In this document: positions 1 to 5,257 of the stretch, in pieces
Layout of the letters: every line of letters starts with the position of its first letter
Position numbering within the stretch: the stretch's first letter is position 1
DNA from: Candidatus Cloacimonadota bacterium
Lineage (GTDB): Bacteria > Cloacimonadota > Cloacimonadia > Cloacimonadales > JAOZMQ01
Assembly (NCBI GenBank): GCA_029934195.1
Contig: JAOZMQ010000241.1
Location: forward strand, 1-5,257
Direction of reading: 5' to 3'
DNA: 5,257 nucleotides
Made by a program: the position numbers and the translations under genes
Notes under the pieces: generated by a model
Seen by the model: the letters and a program-made list of their open reading frames with translations, nothing else
What the model was told of the DNA's origin: nothing
Databases searched by the model: none

Positions 1-1
1 A

Positions 2-313
2 ATATCAAAAAAGACGTTTTTTAATATCGATATGACCATTGATGATATTGCTGCATTTAGGAAACTTGATGCAAAAAGAATTGACGGTGTATATTCTAAT
101 AAAGATGTTGGGTTTGCTATGATTAATAAACTCGGTTTAAAAAATATAAAATATGCTGGAAAAGACAGAGCATTGAATTATTTTATCGGTTTTTTGAAAA
201 ACAATAACTCAGAAGAGACAGTAAAAAAATTTAATGCTTGCTTTGAAGAACTTAAAAAAAATGGTACAATTAAGCAGATATTAAAGAAATATGGTATTAA
301 TTCAGCAAAATAA
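2..313 (+). CDS. 3' part of an ABC-transporter solute-binding protein, family 3 (amino-acid type)
   Basis: The reading frame is open from the first bases of the window, so the gene starts further left. An ATG at 32 is internal rather than a start: the frame continues upstream as ISKKTFFNID without a stop and has no ribosome-binding site before it. The visible 103 residues look like the C-terminal part of a periplasmic family 3 solute-binding protein (SBP_bac_3). They contain the 'K-R-I-D-G-V-Y' stretch, where such proteins usually carry 'gRvDa', then 'YFIGFLK', and end in the characteristic tail 'LKKNGTIKQILKKYGI' (usual form: L..dGt...i..kyg). Such proteins bind a small polar ligand, often an amino acid, and deliver it to a membrane permease. 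The ligand cannot be told from this fragment. The signal peptide and N-terminal lobe are outside the window. No hairpin terminator follows the stop. Family assignment is fairly sure; specificity is unknown. Confidence 0.75.
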   Translation: MSKKTFFNIDMTIDDIAAFRKLDAKRIDGVYSNKDVGFAMINKLGLKNIKYAGKDRALNYFIGFLKNNNSEETVKKFNACFEELKKNGTIKQILKKYGINSAK

Positions 314-319
314 TTTTTT

Positions 320-490
320 GATAAAGTGAGGGAATGGAATTTCCATTATGCCTGATAGAAGATAACAATAGATCCATAATTTGCAAAAGCTAAACCAAGG
401 AAGAATAAAAAGACCAGAAATTACCATTGCTCCGGTAGCGAAAAAAAAAACATCCAATAACCCAAGTTCCTTTTTTAAGGATTTACTTAT
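320..490 (-). pseudogene. Remnant of an APC-family amino-acid permease N-terminus (start lost, frameshifted, truncated)
   Basis: Read on the - strand, this stretch gives SKSLKKELGLLDVFF followed by ATGAMVISGLFILP, which matches the start and first membrane helix of APC-superfamily permeases (typical form: LGL.DvFfiatGaMIsSGLF.LPG). A ribosome-binding site AAGGA (501-497) sits six bases before an ATA at 490-488, where an ATG would be expected, so the start codon looks mutated. After 'LP' one extra T near 397-398 shifts the frame. The next residues, GLAFANYGSIVI, read in the second frame, and the sequence returns to the first frame near 364 as YLLSGIMEIP. Homology fades near 330, leaving about 55 of the several hundred codons expected. 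The remnant starts 20 bases after the ftsB stop on the same strand, so it was probably its operon partner. A run of ten T (450-441) lies within it. The family is recognised from memory of its motif, not from a search. Confidence 0.6.
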
Positions 491-510
491 AAATGTTCCT
501 TAATACTAAA

Positions 511-819
511 TTAATAAGAGTTAAACTTCATTTTTTCATAGAAGCGATATACTTTTTCTCCGATTTTCTGCATACCAAGTTTTTCTCTTGCATATTGCTC
601 CCACGTTTTGGGATTTGTTTCTAAGTTTTCATTCTTTTCTTTCATGTCGAAATTTTCTTTTTGGCATTGCGTTAATTGATTTTTTATCCTTGCATGTTGT
701 ATTTTAGTTTTAAAAAGATTCAAGTAACTTGCTTGATCAAAAAAAACAATGTATGCAATAATTCCAAAAAAAATTAGATAGAAAATAAATCTGCTTTTCT
801 TTTTTTTCTTTTTCCCCAT
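511..819 (-). CDS. Septum formation initiator (FtsB/DivIC-like) cell-division protein
   Basis: This 102-residue bitopic membrane protein has the FtsB/DivIC layout. A short, very basic cytoplasmic N-terminus (GKKKKKKSR, residues 2-10) is followed by one membrane helix at about 11-27, a predicted coiled coil at about 33-68 (rich in K, E, Q and N, with 'QKENFDMKEKNENLE'), and the conserved C-terminal block at about 71-93 (K-T-W-E-Q-Y-A-R-E-K-L-G-M then G-E-K-V-Y-R-F). In this family the coiled coil pairs with FtsL, and the C-terminal block contacts FtsQ/DivIB at the division site. Length is normal for the family. The ATG (819-817) is preceded by AGGA (829-826) at six bases, which supports the start. 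Downstream on the same strand lies the permease remnant, so the two may once have been co-transcribed. The family call is firm; choosing between the names ftsB and divIC is not possible here, so the symbol is left empty. Confidence 0.85.
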   Translation of the reverse strand: MGKKKKKKSRFIFYLIFFGIIAYIVFFDQASYLNLFKTKIQHARIKNQLTQCQKENFDMKEKNENLETNPKTWEQYAREKLGMQKIGEKVYRFYEKMKFNSY

Positions 820-1338
820 AATTTATCCTATTTTAATAAATTAATTAATAAATCTTGAATCCACTATAAAAAGGTTAAAAACTTAAAATTATAACTGTAA
901 ATAAATGAGACATTATTATATATAAAAAAAAAGATCTCTATTTTTTATTTTTGAATTTTTTTCTAGTCCTTCAAGGTTAATGTCTATTTATAATAACTAT
1001 ATGTTGAATTCAAACAAAGTTTTACTATTTAATGATACAGGTCAAGTACGAATTATTTTTTTTTGATTTGTAATATTAGTGTTGTTCTTCTAAACATTTC
1101 AAACGATCCATTATCTTATAATACAACAGGTTAAGTTTTAATTTCTTTAATTTTACATCAAGAATACTTGCCTAAACAGTTTATATAACGATGAGTTATG
1201 CGGAGGCAGATTAAATCAAGAGGTTCATTCCATCTCCAATTCAGCACATTTCATTTTGCTTGCAAACAGTTAAAAAAGTAGGGGAGAGGTTGATTGATGG
1301 TTTATCGCTTTGCCACACGGAAACATGAGGACTATTAC

Positions 1339-1476
1339 TCAGAACTCAAGAATCCATGACACAATAGATTTTAAGATGCCAATTCTATGAAGCTGAAAAA
1401 TAAATAATCTTCCAATTAATATTTCTTTATTAACTTCATTTCCGTCATGGTAAAAAAGTCCTTTTTCATTCAAACA
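1339..1476 (-). pseudogene. Possible decayed gene fragment, family not established
   Basis: Reading the - strand from 1476 to a TGA at 1341-1339 gives 45 codons without a stop in DNA where stops are frequent. The translation looks protein-like at its start (TTG at 1473, then NEKGLFYHDGNEVNKEILIG) and continues RLFIFQLHRIGILKSIVSWI. The pattern G-x-F-Y-x-x-G-x-x-V, with 'LF' about ten residues on, reminds me of small DUF1285-like proteins, but this is a memory-based resemblance and weak. No ATG or ribosome-binding site precedes it. Past the TGA the same frame gives VIVLMFPCGKAIN before the next stop, which may be a further piece of the same dead gene. It could equally be a chance open frame. 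Confidence 0.25.
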
Positions 1477-1584
1477 CTATTTAATTTATCATTTACAATT
1501 TACCATTCTTGTTGAACTATTCTGATTTTTCTTGACGTTTTAACAATATAGAAAACTAAGTGATATCAAATATAAAATTAATTT

Positions 1585-1590
1585 GGAGGA
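1585..1590 (+). promoter_or_regulatory. Ribosome-binding site that fixes the GTG start of kamD
   Basis: GGAGGA lies three to four bases before GTG at 1594, a slightly short but usable spacing. No ATG is available near it in the frame (the next in-frame ATG is at residue 45), so this strong site is the main reason to accept the GTG start. Confidence 0.8.
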
Positions 1591-1593
1591 AAA

Positions 1594-3150
1594 GTGATCA
1601 GTTTAACAATAGATCCAAAAAAGATTCAAGAAGCTCGCAAAAATGCTTCTGATATCGTGAAGTCGCTTGGCTGGTTATTGGAAGATTATAGTTCTGTAAC
1701 CATTGAGCGAACAGTGCTTAGATTGATGGGAATCGATGGAGCAGATAAAGATGGTGCTCCAATTCCAAATATTATTGTCGAACATCTTAGAGAAAAAAAG
1801 GCAATTGAAAGAGGAGCTGCATATTGGATTGCTAACGCAATGGCTTTTAAAGATTTATCCGCTCAAGAGATTGCCAATCAGGTTAGTAAAGGAGAATTAG
1901 ATTTAACACAGATTGAAGTTCAATCTCCAAAAAAAGTATTTGATATTTTAGACAAATTGACAGATAAAATGCTTTTACATATTACAAAACAAAATCAATT
2001 TCGTAAAGAAGCATTTAAGAAATTTGGACCGAGAAAAGCTCCATCCGTTTACGTAATTGTCGCCACCGGAAATATCTACGATGATGTAGCACAAGCAAAA
2101 GCTGCATCTCGCGAAGGTGCTGATATTATTGCAGTTATCCGAACAACTGCTCAATCTTTATTAGATTATGTACCGTATGGTGCTACTACTGTTGGTTTTG
2201 GTGGAACTTATGCAACTCAAGAAAATTTCAGGATAATGCGTAAAGGATTAGATGAAGTTGGAGAAGAAATTGGTAAATATATCTCATTAACAAATTATGC
2301 TTCTGGACTTTGTATGCCGGAAATTGCTGCAATGGGTGCAATTGAGCGTTTAGATGTAATGCTTAACGATGCAATTTATGGAATTTTATTTAGAGATATT
2401 AATATGAAAAGAACTCTTCTTGACCAATATTTTTCCAGAATGATAAATGCTTTTGCAGGTATAGAAATTCAAACCGGAGAAGATAATTATCTCACAACCT
2501 CTGATGCTATTGAAAAAGCTTATACAGTTACTGCTTCACAATTAATCAATGAACAATTTGCTATTTTGTCTGGAATAAAACCAGAGAAAATGGGTTTGGG
2601 TCACGCTTATGAAATAAATCCGGAAATTGAAGGAAGTTTTGTGTATGAACTTTCTCATGCATTATTAACCAAAACACTTTTTCCTGATGCTCCTGTAAAA
2701 TACATGCCTCCGACAAAATTTGCTTCTGGAAATATATTTAAAACTTATGCAATGAATACATTGTTCAATTTTATAGGTGGATTAACAAATCAAGGAGTAC
2801 AACTTTTAGGAATGATGACAGAAGCTATTCACACTCCACACCTTGTTGATCGTGCACTTGCAATTGAAAATGCTGATTATGTCTTCAAAGCAGTAAAAGG
2901 ATTGAATGAGGAAATTTCCATTAAAAAAGATGGATTTATTAATAAAAGAGCTAATAAAGTACTTGATGAAGCCTCTGGATTTCTAAAAAAAGTATCTGAA
3001 GACGGACTTTTTACAGCAATTGAAAATGGAGATTTCGCAGATATGCCACGTCCGGAAAATGGTGGAAAAGGGCTTGAAGGTGTCTTTAAAAAAAGTTCTG
3101 AATATCTAAACCCATTTATGGATAAAATGAAAGCTAAACTCGGTTTATAG
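1594..3150 (+). CDS. kamD: Lysine 5,6-aminomutase, alpha subunit
   Basis: This is the large, TIM-barrel subunit of the enzyme that moves the terminal amino group of D-lysine or L-beta-lysine from C6 to C5, giving 2,5- or 3,5-diaminohexanoate by a radical mechanism using adenosylcobalamin and PLP. The 518-residue length fits the family (about 516 in Clostridium sticklandii). Recognisable blocks are 'TVLRLMGIDGADKDGAPIPN' (40-59), 'ATGNIYDDVAQAKAASREGAD' (157-177), 'VIRTTAQSLLDYVPYGATT' (181-199) and 'GHAYEINPE' (336-344). Residues R183, S188, S237 and Y262 are each one position before the PLP-contacting Arg184, Ser189, Ser238 and Tyr263 I recall for the C. sticklandii alpha subunit, so the cofactor pocket looks intact. 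The separate large and small subunits argue against ornithine 4,5-aminomutase, whose large subunit also carries the cobalamin domain. It is the first gene of the operon, 17 bases before kamE, with no recognisable cobalamin riboswitch upstream. Confidence 0.95.
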   Translation: MISLTIDPKKIQEARKNASDIVKSLGWLLEDYSSVTIERTVLRLMGIDGADKDGAPIPNIIVEHLREKKAIERGAAYWIANAMAFKDLSAQEIANQVSKGELDLTQIEVQSPKKVFDILDKLTDKMLLHITKQNQFRKEAFKKFGPRKAPSVYVIVATGNIYDDVAQAKAASREGADIIAVIRTTAQSLLDYVPYGATTVGFGGTYATQENFRIMRKGLDEVGEEIGKYISLTNYASGLCMPEIAAMGAIERLDVMLNDAIYGILFRDINMKRTLLDQYFSRMINAFAGIEIQTGEDNYLTTSDAIEKAYTVTASQLINEQFAILSGIKPEKMGLGHAYEINPEIEGSFVYELSHALLTKTLFPDAPVKYMPPTKFASGNIFKTYAMNTLFNFIGGLTNQGVQLLGMMTEAIHTPHLVDRALAIENADYVFKAVKGLNEEISIKKDGFINKRANKVLDEASGFLKKVSEDGLFTAIENGDFADMPRPENGGKGLEGVFKKSSEYLNPFMDKMKAKLGL

Positions 3151-3155
3151 CTGAT

Positions 3156-3161
3156 AAGGAG
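3156..3161 (+). promoter_or_regulatory. Ribosome-binding site that selects the ATG start of kamE
   Basis: AAGGAG is six bases before ATG at 3168. A TTG directly upstream (3165-3167) is in the same frame and would add one residue, but it is only three bases from this site, so the ATG is the better start. Confidence 0.8.
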
Positions 3162-3167
3162 AATTTG

Positions 3168-3926
3168 ATGAGTATTAAAATTGATGAAACAAAAATTAGA
3201 CCTTATGGTGATTCATTAGACGATGGAAGAATGCAATTTTCTTTTGCCCTTCCGGCTCCTTGTAATGAAAAAGGCAAAGAAGCTGCCACACAAGTTTTAA
3301 AGCAAATGGGATTGCATGATATTGAAATATGTTATTTAAATGATCTCGGAGAAGGTTTTACCCATTTTGTAGCTTATGCATCAACTTCGGTGACAGTTGA
3401 TTTGACAAAAATTCAAGTAAAAATTGTGGAAACTCCAGTAATGAATATGGAAGAAACTGATGCCTTTATTGAAGAAAATATTGGCAGAGAAATTTCAATT
3501 GTAGGAGCTTGCATTGAAAGTGATGCTCATACAGTTGGAATTGATGCTATTATGAATATGAAAGGCTATAATCACCGATATGGATTAGAAAGATATAAGC
3601 ATATTGAGGCTATTAACTTAGGTGCTCAAGTGCCTTGTGAAGAATTATTGCAAAAAGCTCTCGAAGTCAATGCTGATGCAATTCTTGTTTCGCAAATTGT
3701 TACACAAAAAAATATCCATATAAAGAATCTAACAAAACTAATTGAATTGTCCGAAGCTGAAGGAGTTAGAGATAAAATGCTCTTTATTTGTGGAGGACCA
3801 AGAATTAATCACGAACTCGCTATTGAATTGGGGTATGATGCCGGTTTTGGTTCTGGATCTTATGCTACAGATGTGGCTTCATTTATCGCCTTTCATTATG
3901 CTGATAAAATAAAAAAAGGAGAATAG
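3168..3926 (+). CDS. kamE: Lysine 5,6-aminomutase, beta subunit (cobalamin- and PLP-binding)
   Basis: This is the small subunit that carries the Rossmann-like B12 domain and the lysine that anchors PLP. Numbered from the ATG (252 residues), the base-off cobalamin motif is D119-A-H121-T-V-G124, with H121 as the lower cobalt ligand. K132 lies 11 residues later, exactly the spacing of His133 and Lys144 in the C. sticklandii beta subunit, so it should form the internal aldimine with PLP. Later parts of the B12 fold are S175-Q-I-V-T179, C208-G-G-P and the G222-to-S231 loop with F-G-S-G-S. Residues 1 to about 100 match the N-terminal dimerisation region ahead of the B12 domain. All catalytic features are present, so the enzyme should be active. 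The stop is one base before atoD, and atoD's ribosome-binding site lies inside the kamE 3' end, which implies coupled translation. Confidence 0.95.
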   Translation: MSIKIDETKIRPYGDSLDDGRMQFSFALPAPCNEKGKEAATQVLKQMGLHDIEICYLNDLGEGFTHFVAYASTSVTVDLTKIQVKIVETPVMNMEETDAFIEENIGREISIVGACIESDAHTVGIDAIMNMKGYNHRYGLERYKHIEAINLGAQVPCEELLQKALEVNADAILVSQIVTQKNIHIKNLTKLIELSEAEGVRDKMLFICGGPRINHELAIELGYDAGFGSGSYATDVASFIAFHYADKIKKGE

Positions 3927-3927
3927 T

Positions 3928-4581
3928 ATGCCGAAAATCATTAGTCCAAAAGAAGCAGCTTCTTTAATAAAACCCGGGCATAGAATTTTGTTCGGTGGAT
4001 TTCTTGCTGTTGGTGCAGCAGAAAGACTTGTTGATGCTCTTATTGAAAAAGGAACAAATAATCTTCACATGATAGTAATTGCTACAGATTATGATCAAAG
4101 AGGTGTCGGAAAACTTATCACAAATAAACAAATTAAATCTATTCAAACTTCACATATTGGAACGAATAAAGCATCTCAGGCTCAAATGAATTCCGGTGAA
4201 ATAGAAATCGAACTCATTCCACAGGGTACTTTACTTGAAAGAGTTAGAGCTGCCGGAGCCGGTCTTGGTGGAATTTTGACTCCAACTGGTATCGGAACAA
4301 TTGTTGAAGAGGGAAAACAGAAAATCAATGTAAAAGGTAAAGATTATCTTCTCGAACTTCCGATTGAAGCAGAATTTGCTTTTATAAGGGCTTATAAAGC
4401 TGATAAACATGGCAATCTAATTTATAATAAAACAGCAAGAAACAGTAATCCGACAATGGCGATGACTGGTAAAACAGTAATAGCGGAAGTTGATGAGATT
4501 GTTGAATGTGGTGTAATTCCGGCTGAAGATGTTATTACTCCCGGAATTTTTGTAAATTATCTTGTAAGGCACGGGGAGTAA
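3928..4581 (+). CDS. atoD: Acetoacetate/butyrate-type CoA-transferase, subunit A
   Basis: This is the alpha subunit of a family I CoA-transferase (AtoD/CtfA type, 217 residues, normal length). With subunit B it transfers CoA between short acyl groups. Next to kamDE the likely reaction is butyryl-CoA + acetoacetate to butyrate + acetoacetyl-CoA, the CoA-recycling step of lysine fermentation. Visible family blocks are G23-G-F25 in the N-terminal signature, 'IGTNK' (77-81), 'PQGTLLERVRAAGAGLGG' (98-115), 'TPTGIGT' (118-124), 'LELPIEAEFAFIRA' (142-155), 'NPTMAMTGKTVIAE' (174-187) and 'ITPGIFVNYLV' (203-213). The N-terminal signature normally reads GGFxxxGxP; here it is G-G-F-L-A-V-G-A-A, so the proline is replaced by A31. 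AGGAG (3917-3921) is six bases before the ATG. Substrate is inferred from context; acetate or other short acids remain possible. Confidence 0.9.
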   Translation: MPKIISPKEAASLIKPGHRILFGGFLAVGAAERLVDALIEKGTNNLHMIVIATDYDQRGVGKLITNKQIKSIQTSHIGTNKASQAQMNSGEIEIELIPQGTLLERVRAAGAGLGGILTPTGIGTIVEEGKQKINVKGKDYLLELPIEAEFAFIRAYKADKHGNLIYNKTARNSNPTMAMTGKTVIAEVDEIVECGVIPAEDVITPGIFVNYLVRHGE

Positions 4582-4586
4582 ATAAA

Positions 4587-5246
4587 ATGGATAGAAAAGA
4601 AAAGAGAAAATTAATTGGTAAAAGAGTCGCACAAGAAATGAAAGACGGTGACTTTGTAAATCTTGGAATTGGAATGCCAACAGAATCCGCAAATCATATT
4701 CCGGAAGGTGTAACTGTTTACTTTCAAAGTGAAAACGGAATTATGGGTGTCGGTGCTACTCCTGAAAAAGGTCAAGAAGATCAAAATCTTATCAATGCAG
4801 GAGGCGGATTTATCACAGAAATTCAGGGAGCTAGTTATTTTGATTCCTGTTTAAGTTTCGCTATTATTCGTGGAGGTCATCTTGATATGACTGTTCTGGG
4901 AGCTCTTCAAGTAGATGAAGAAGGAAATCTTGCTAATTGGATGATTCCCGGAAAACTTGTTCCCGGAATGGGTGGTGCAATGGATTTGGTTAGTGGAACC
5001 AAAAAAGTTGTAATCTCTATGGAACATTGTGATAAAAAAGGAAATTCCAAAATTCTAAAAAAATGTAACCTTCCACTTACAGCTCAAAAAGTTGTTAATT
5101 TAATAGTAACAGATATGGCAGTCATTGAAGTAACAGCTGAAGGTCTCGTCCTTAAAGAAGTTGCGGAATGGACATCCGTAGAAGATGTTGTGAAAGCAAC
5201 TGATGCAAATTTGATTCTATCTAATAAAATTAAAGTTTTCAAATAA
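4587..5246 (+). CDS. atoA: Acetoacetate/butyrate-type CoA-transferase, subunit B
   Basis: This is the catalytic beta subunit (219 residues, normal for AtoA/CtfB). The S48-E49-N50-G51 motif within 'YFQSENGIMG' supplies the glutamate that forms the acyl- and CoA-thioester intermediates in this family. Other family blocks are 'VNLGIGMPT' (24-32), 'GGGFITE' (72-78), 'IRGGHLDMTVLGALQVD' (94-110), 'ANWMIPGK' (116-123), 'GMGGAMDL' (127-134) and 'TDMAVIEV' (175-182). It starts five bases after the atoD stop. The ribosome-binding site GGGGAG (4573-4578) lies in the end of atoD at eight bases, so the two subunits should be made together. The gene is complete; the eleven bases after its stop show no terminator, so the operon may continue beyond the window. 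The exact acyl substrates are inferred from the kamDE neighbours. Confidence 0.92.
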   Translation: MDRKEKRKLIGKRVAQEMKDGDFVNLGIGMPTESANHIPEGVTVYFQSENGIMGVGATPEKGQEDQNLINAGGGFITEIQGASYFDSCLSFAIIRGGHLDMTVLGALQVDEEGNLANWMIPGKLVPGMGGAMDLVSGTKKVVISMEHCDKKGNSKILKKCNLPLTAQKVVNLIVTDMAVIEVTAEGLVLKEVAEWTSVEDVVKATDANLILSNKIKVFK

Positions 5247-5257
5247 ATTCATTTCTT

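Larger units (their letters stand above)
820..1593. other. 774-base region with no intact gene between the divergent ftsB-like gene and kamD
   Basis: This region should contain the promoters of both flanking divergent transcripts. I found no convincing sigma-70 pair. TTGACG (1532-1537) has no good -10 element 16-18 bases later, and TATAGA (1548-1553) is too close to it. For ftsB, TATAGT (reverse complement of 864-869) is a possible -10 with a poor -35. Small structures seen are a 10-bp palindrome TTGAATTCAA (1004-1013), a hairpin ATAAC-GATGA-GTTAT (1185-1199), and a T9 run (1056-1064). Base composition is strongly uneven: about 12-27% G+C in most lines, but about 39% at 1201-1380. Open stretches on the - strand around 1339-1476 suggest decayed coding DNA (listed separately). 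No tRNA, CRISPR array, terminal inverted repeats or recognisable riboswitch was found. Confidence 0.6.

Noticed and set aside
333..347. Near-palindrome AATGGAATTTCCATT as a terminator of the solute-binding protein gene
   Set aside because: No U-tract follows on either strand, the loop would be too small, and the bases fall within the permease remnant.
441..481. Terminator for ftsB: TCCTT/AAGGA stem and T10 run on the - strand
   Set aside because: The stem has only five pairs and is separated from the T run by about 18 unpaired bases. Both elements lie in the decayed permease coding sequence.
1171..1207. Integron attC-like site (GCCTAAAC ... GTTATGC)
   Set aside because: The two core-like ends are far too close, the inner pairing arms are absent, and there is no integrase or second site. 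It is better described as a small hairpin.
1532..1553. Promoter TTGACG / TATAGA upstream of kamD
   Set aside because: The spacing between the two hexamers is about 10 bases, far from the usual 16-18, and neither has a suitable partner at the right distance.
1201..1593. Cobalamin or lysine riboswitch upstream of kamD
   Set aside because: An AdoCbl enzyme of lysine metabolism makes either plausible, but I could not find the B12-box (GCCACTG-type) or the conserved lysine-riboswitch core. 'GCCACACGG' at 1312 and 'GGGGAGAGG' at 1281 are only superficial matches.
1594..3926. Ornithine 4,5-aminomutase instead of lysine 5,6-aminomutase
   Set aside because: In the ornithine enzyme the large subunit (over 700 residues) carries both the barrel and the cobalamin domain. 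Here the B12 motif and PLP lysine are on the separate small subunit, as in KamDE.
3964..4146. 60-residue ORF on the - strand inside atoD
   Set aside because: It is antisense to an intact conserved gene, has no ribosome-binding site, and its composition is typical of a shadow frame.
4417..4692. 91-residue ORF on the - strand across atoD and atoA
   Set aside because: It is antisense to both conserved subunits, and its F/Y/S/I/N-rich sequence is what the opposite strand of these AT-rich genes would give.

Overview
This window comes from an AT-rich anaerobic bacterium that ferments amino acids. The right half (about 1594-5246) is a tight four-gene operon on the + strand: the two subunits of adenosylcobalamin- and PLP-dependent lysine 5,6-aminomutase (kamD, kamE), then the two subunits of an acetoacetate/butyrate-type CoA-transferase (atoD, atoA). 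Together these mark the lysine-to-butyrate/acetate fermentation pathway. KamDE moves the terminal amino group of beta-lysine (or D-lysine). AtoDA closes the pathway by moving CoA from butyryl-CoA to acetoacetate. The intermediate steps (kamA, kdd, kce, kal) are not in the window and may lie beyond its right edge. Shine-Dalgarno sites are clear, and the FtsB-like protein has a C-terminal block of a kind I associate with FCB-group anaerobes. Cloacimonadota-like is my best guess, with Fusobacteria and others possible; this taxonomic call is weak.

The left part holds the 3' end of an ABC-transporter solute-binding protein (family 3, amino-acid type) running off the left edge on the + strand. Convergent to it, on the - strand, is an ftsB/divIC-like cell-division gene (511-819). 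Between them, directly downstream of ftsB, I read an unannotated remnant of an APC-family amino-acid permease N-terminus. It keeps its ribosome-binding site, but the start codon appears to have changed to ATA, the frame is shifted at least twice, and only about 55 codons survive before the neighbouring gene.

The stretch 820-1593 (774 bases) carries no intact gene. It is very AT-rich (about 12-27% G+C per 60-base line) except for a block at about 1201-1380, which is about 39% G+C by hand count. On the - strand at 1339-1476 there is a 45-codon open stretch with a protein-like sequence, which may be another decayed gene. No cobalamin or lysine riboswitch consensus could be recognised upstream of kamD.

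I do not see a previously undescribed system here. The items most worth a second look are the two gene remnants in the 'empty' regions, the compact kamDE-atoDA arrangement, and the altered N-terminal signature in AtoD.
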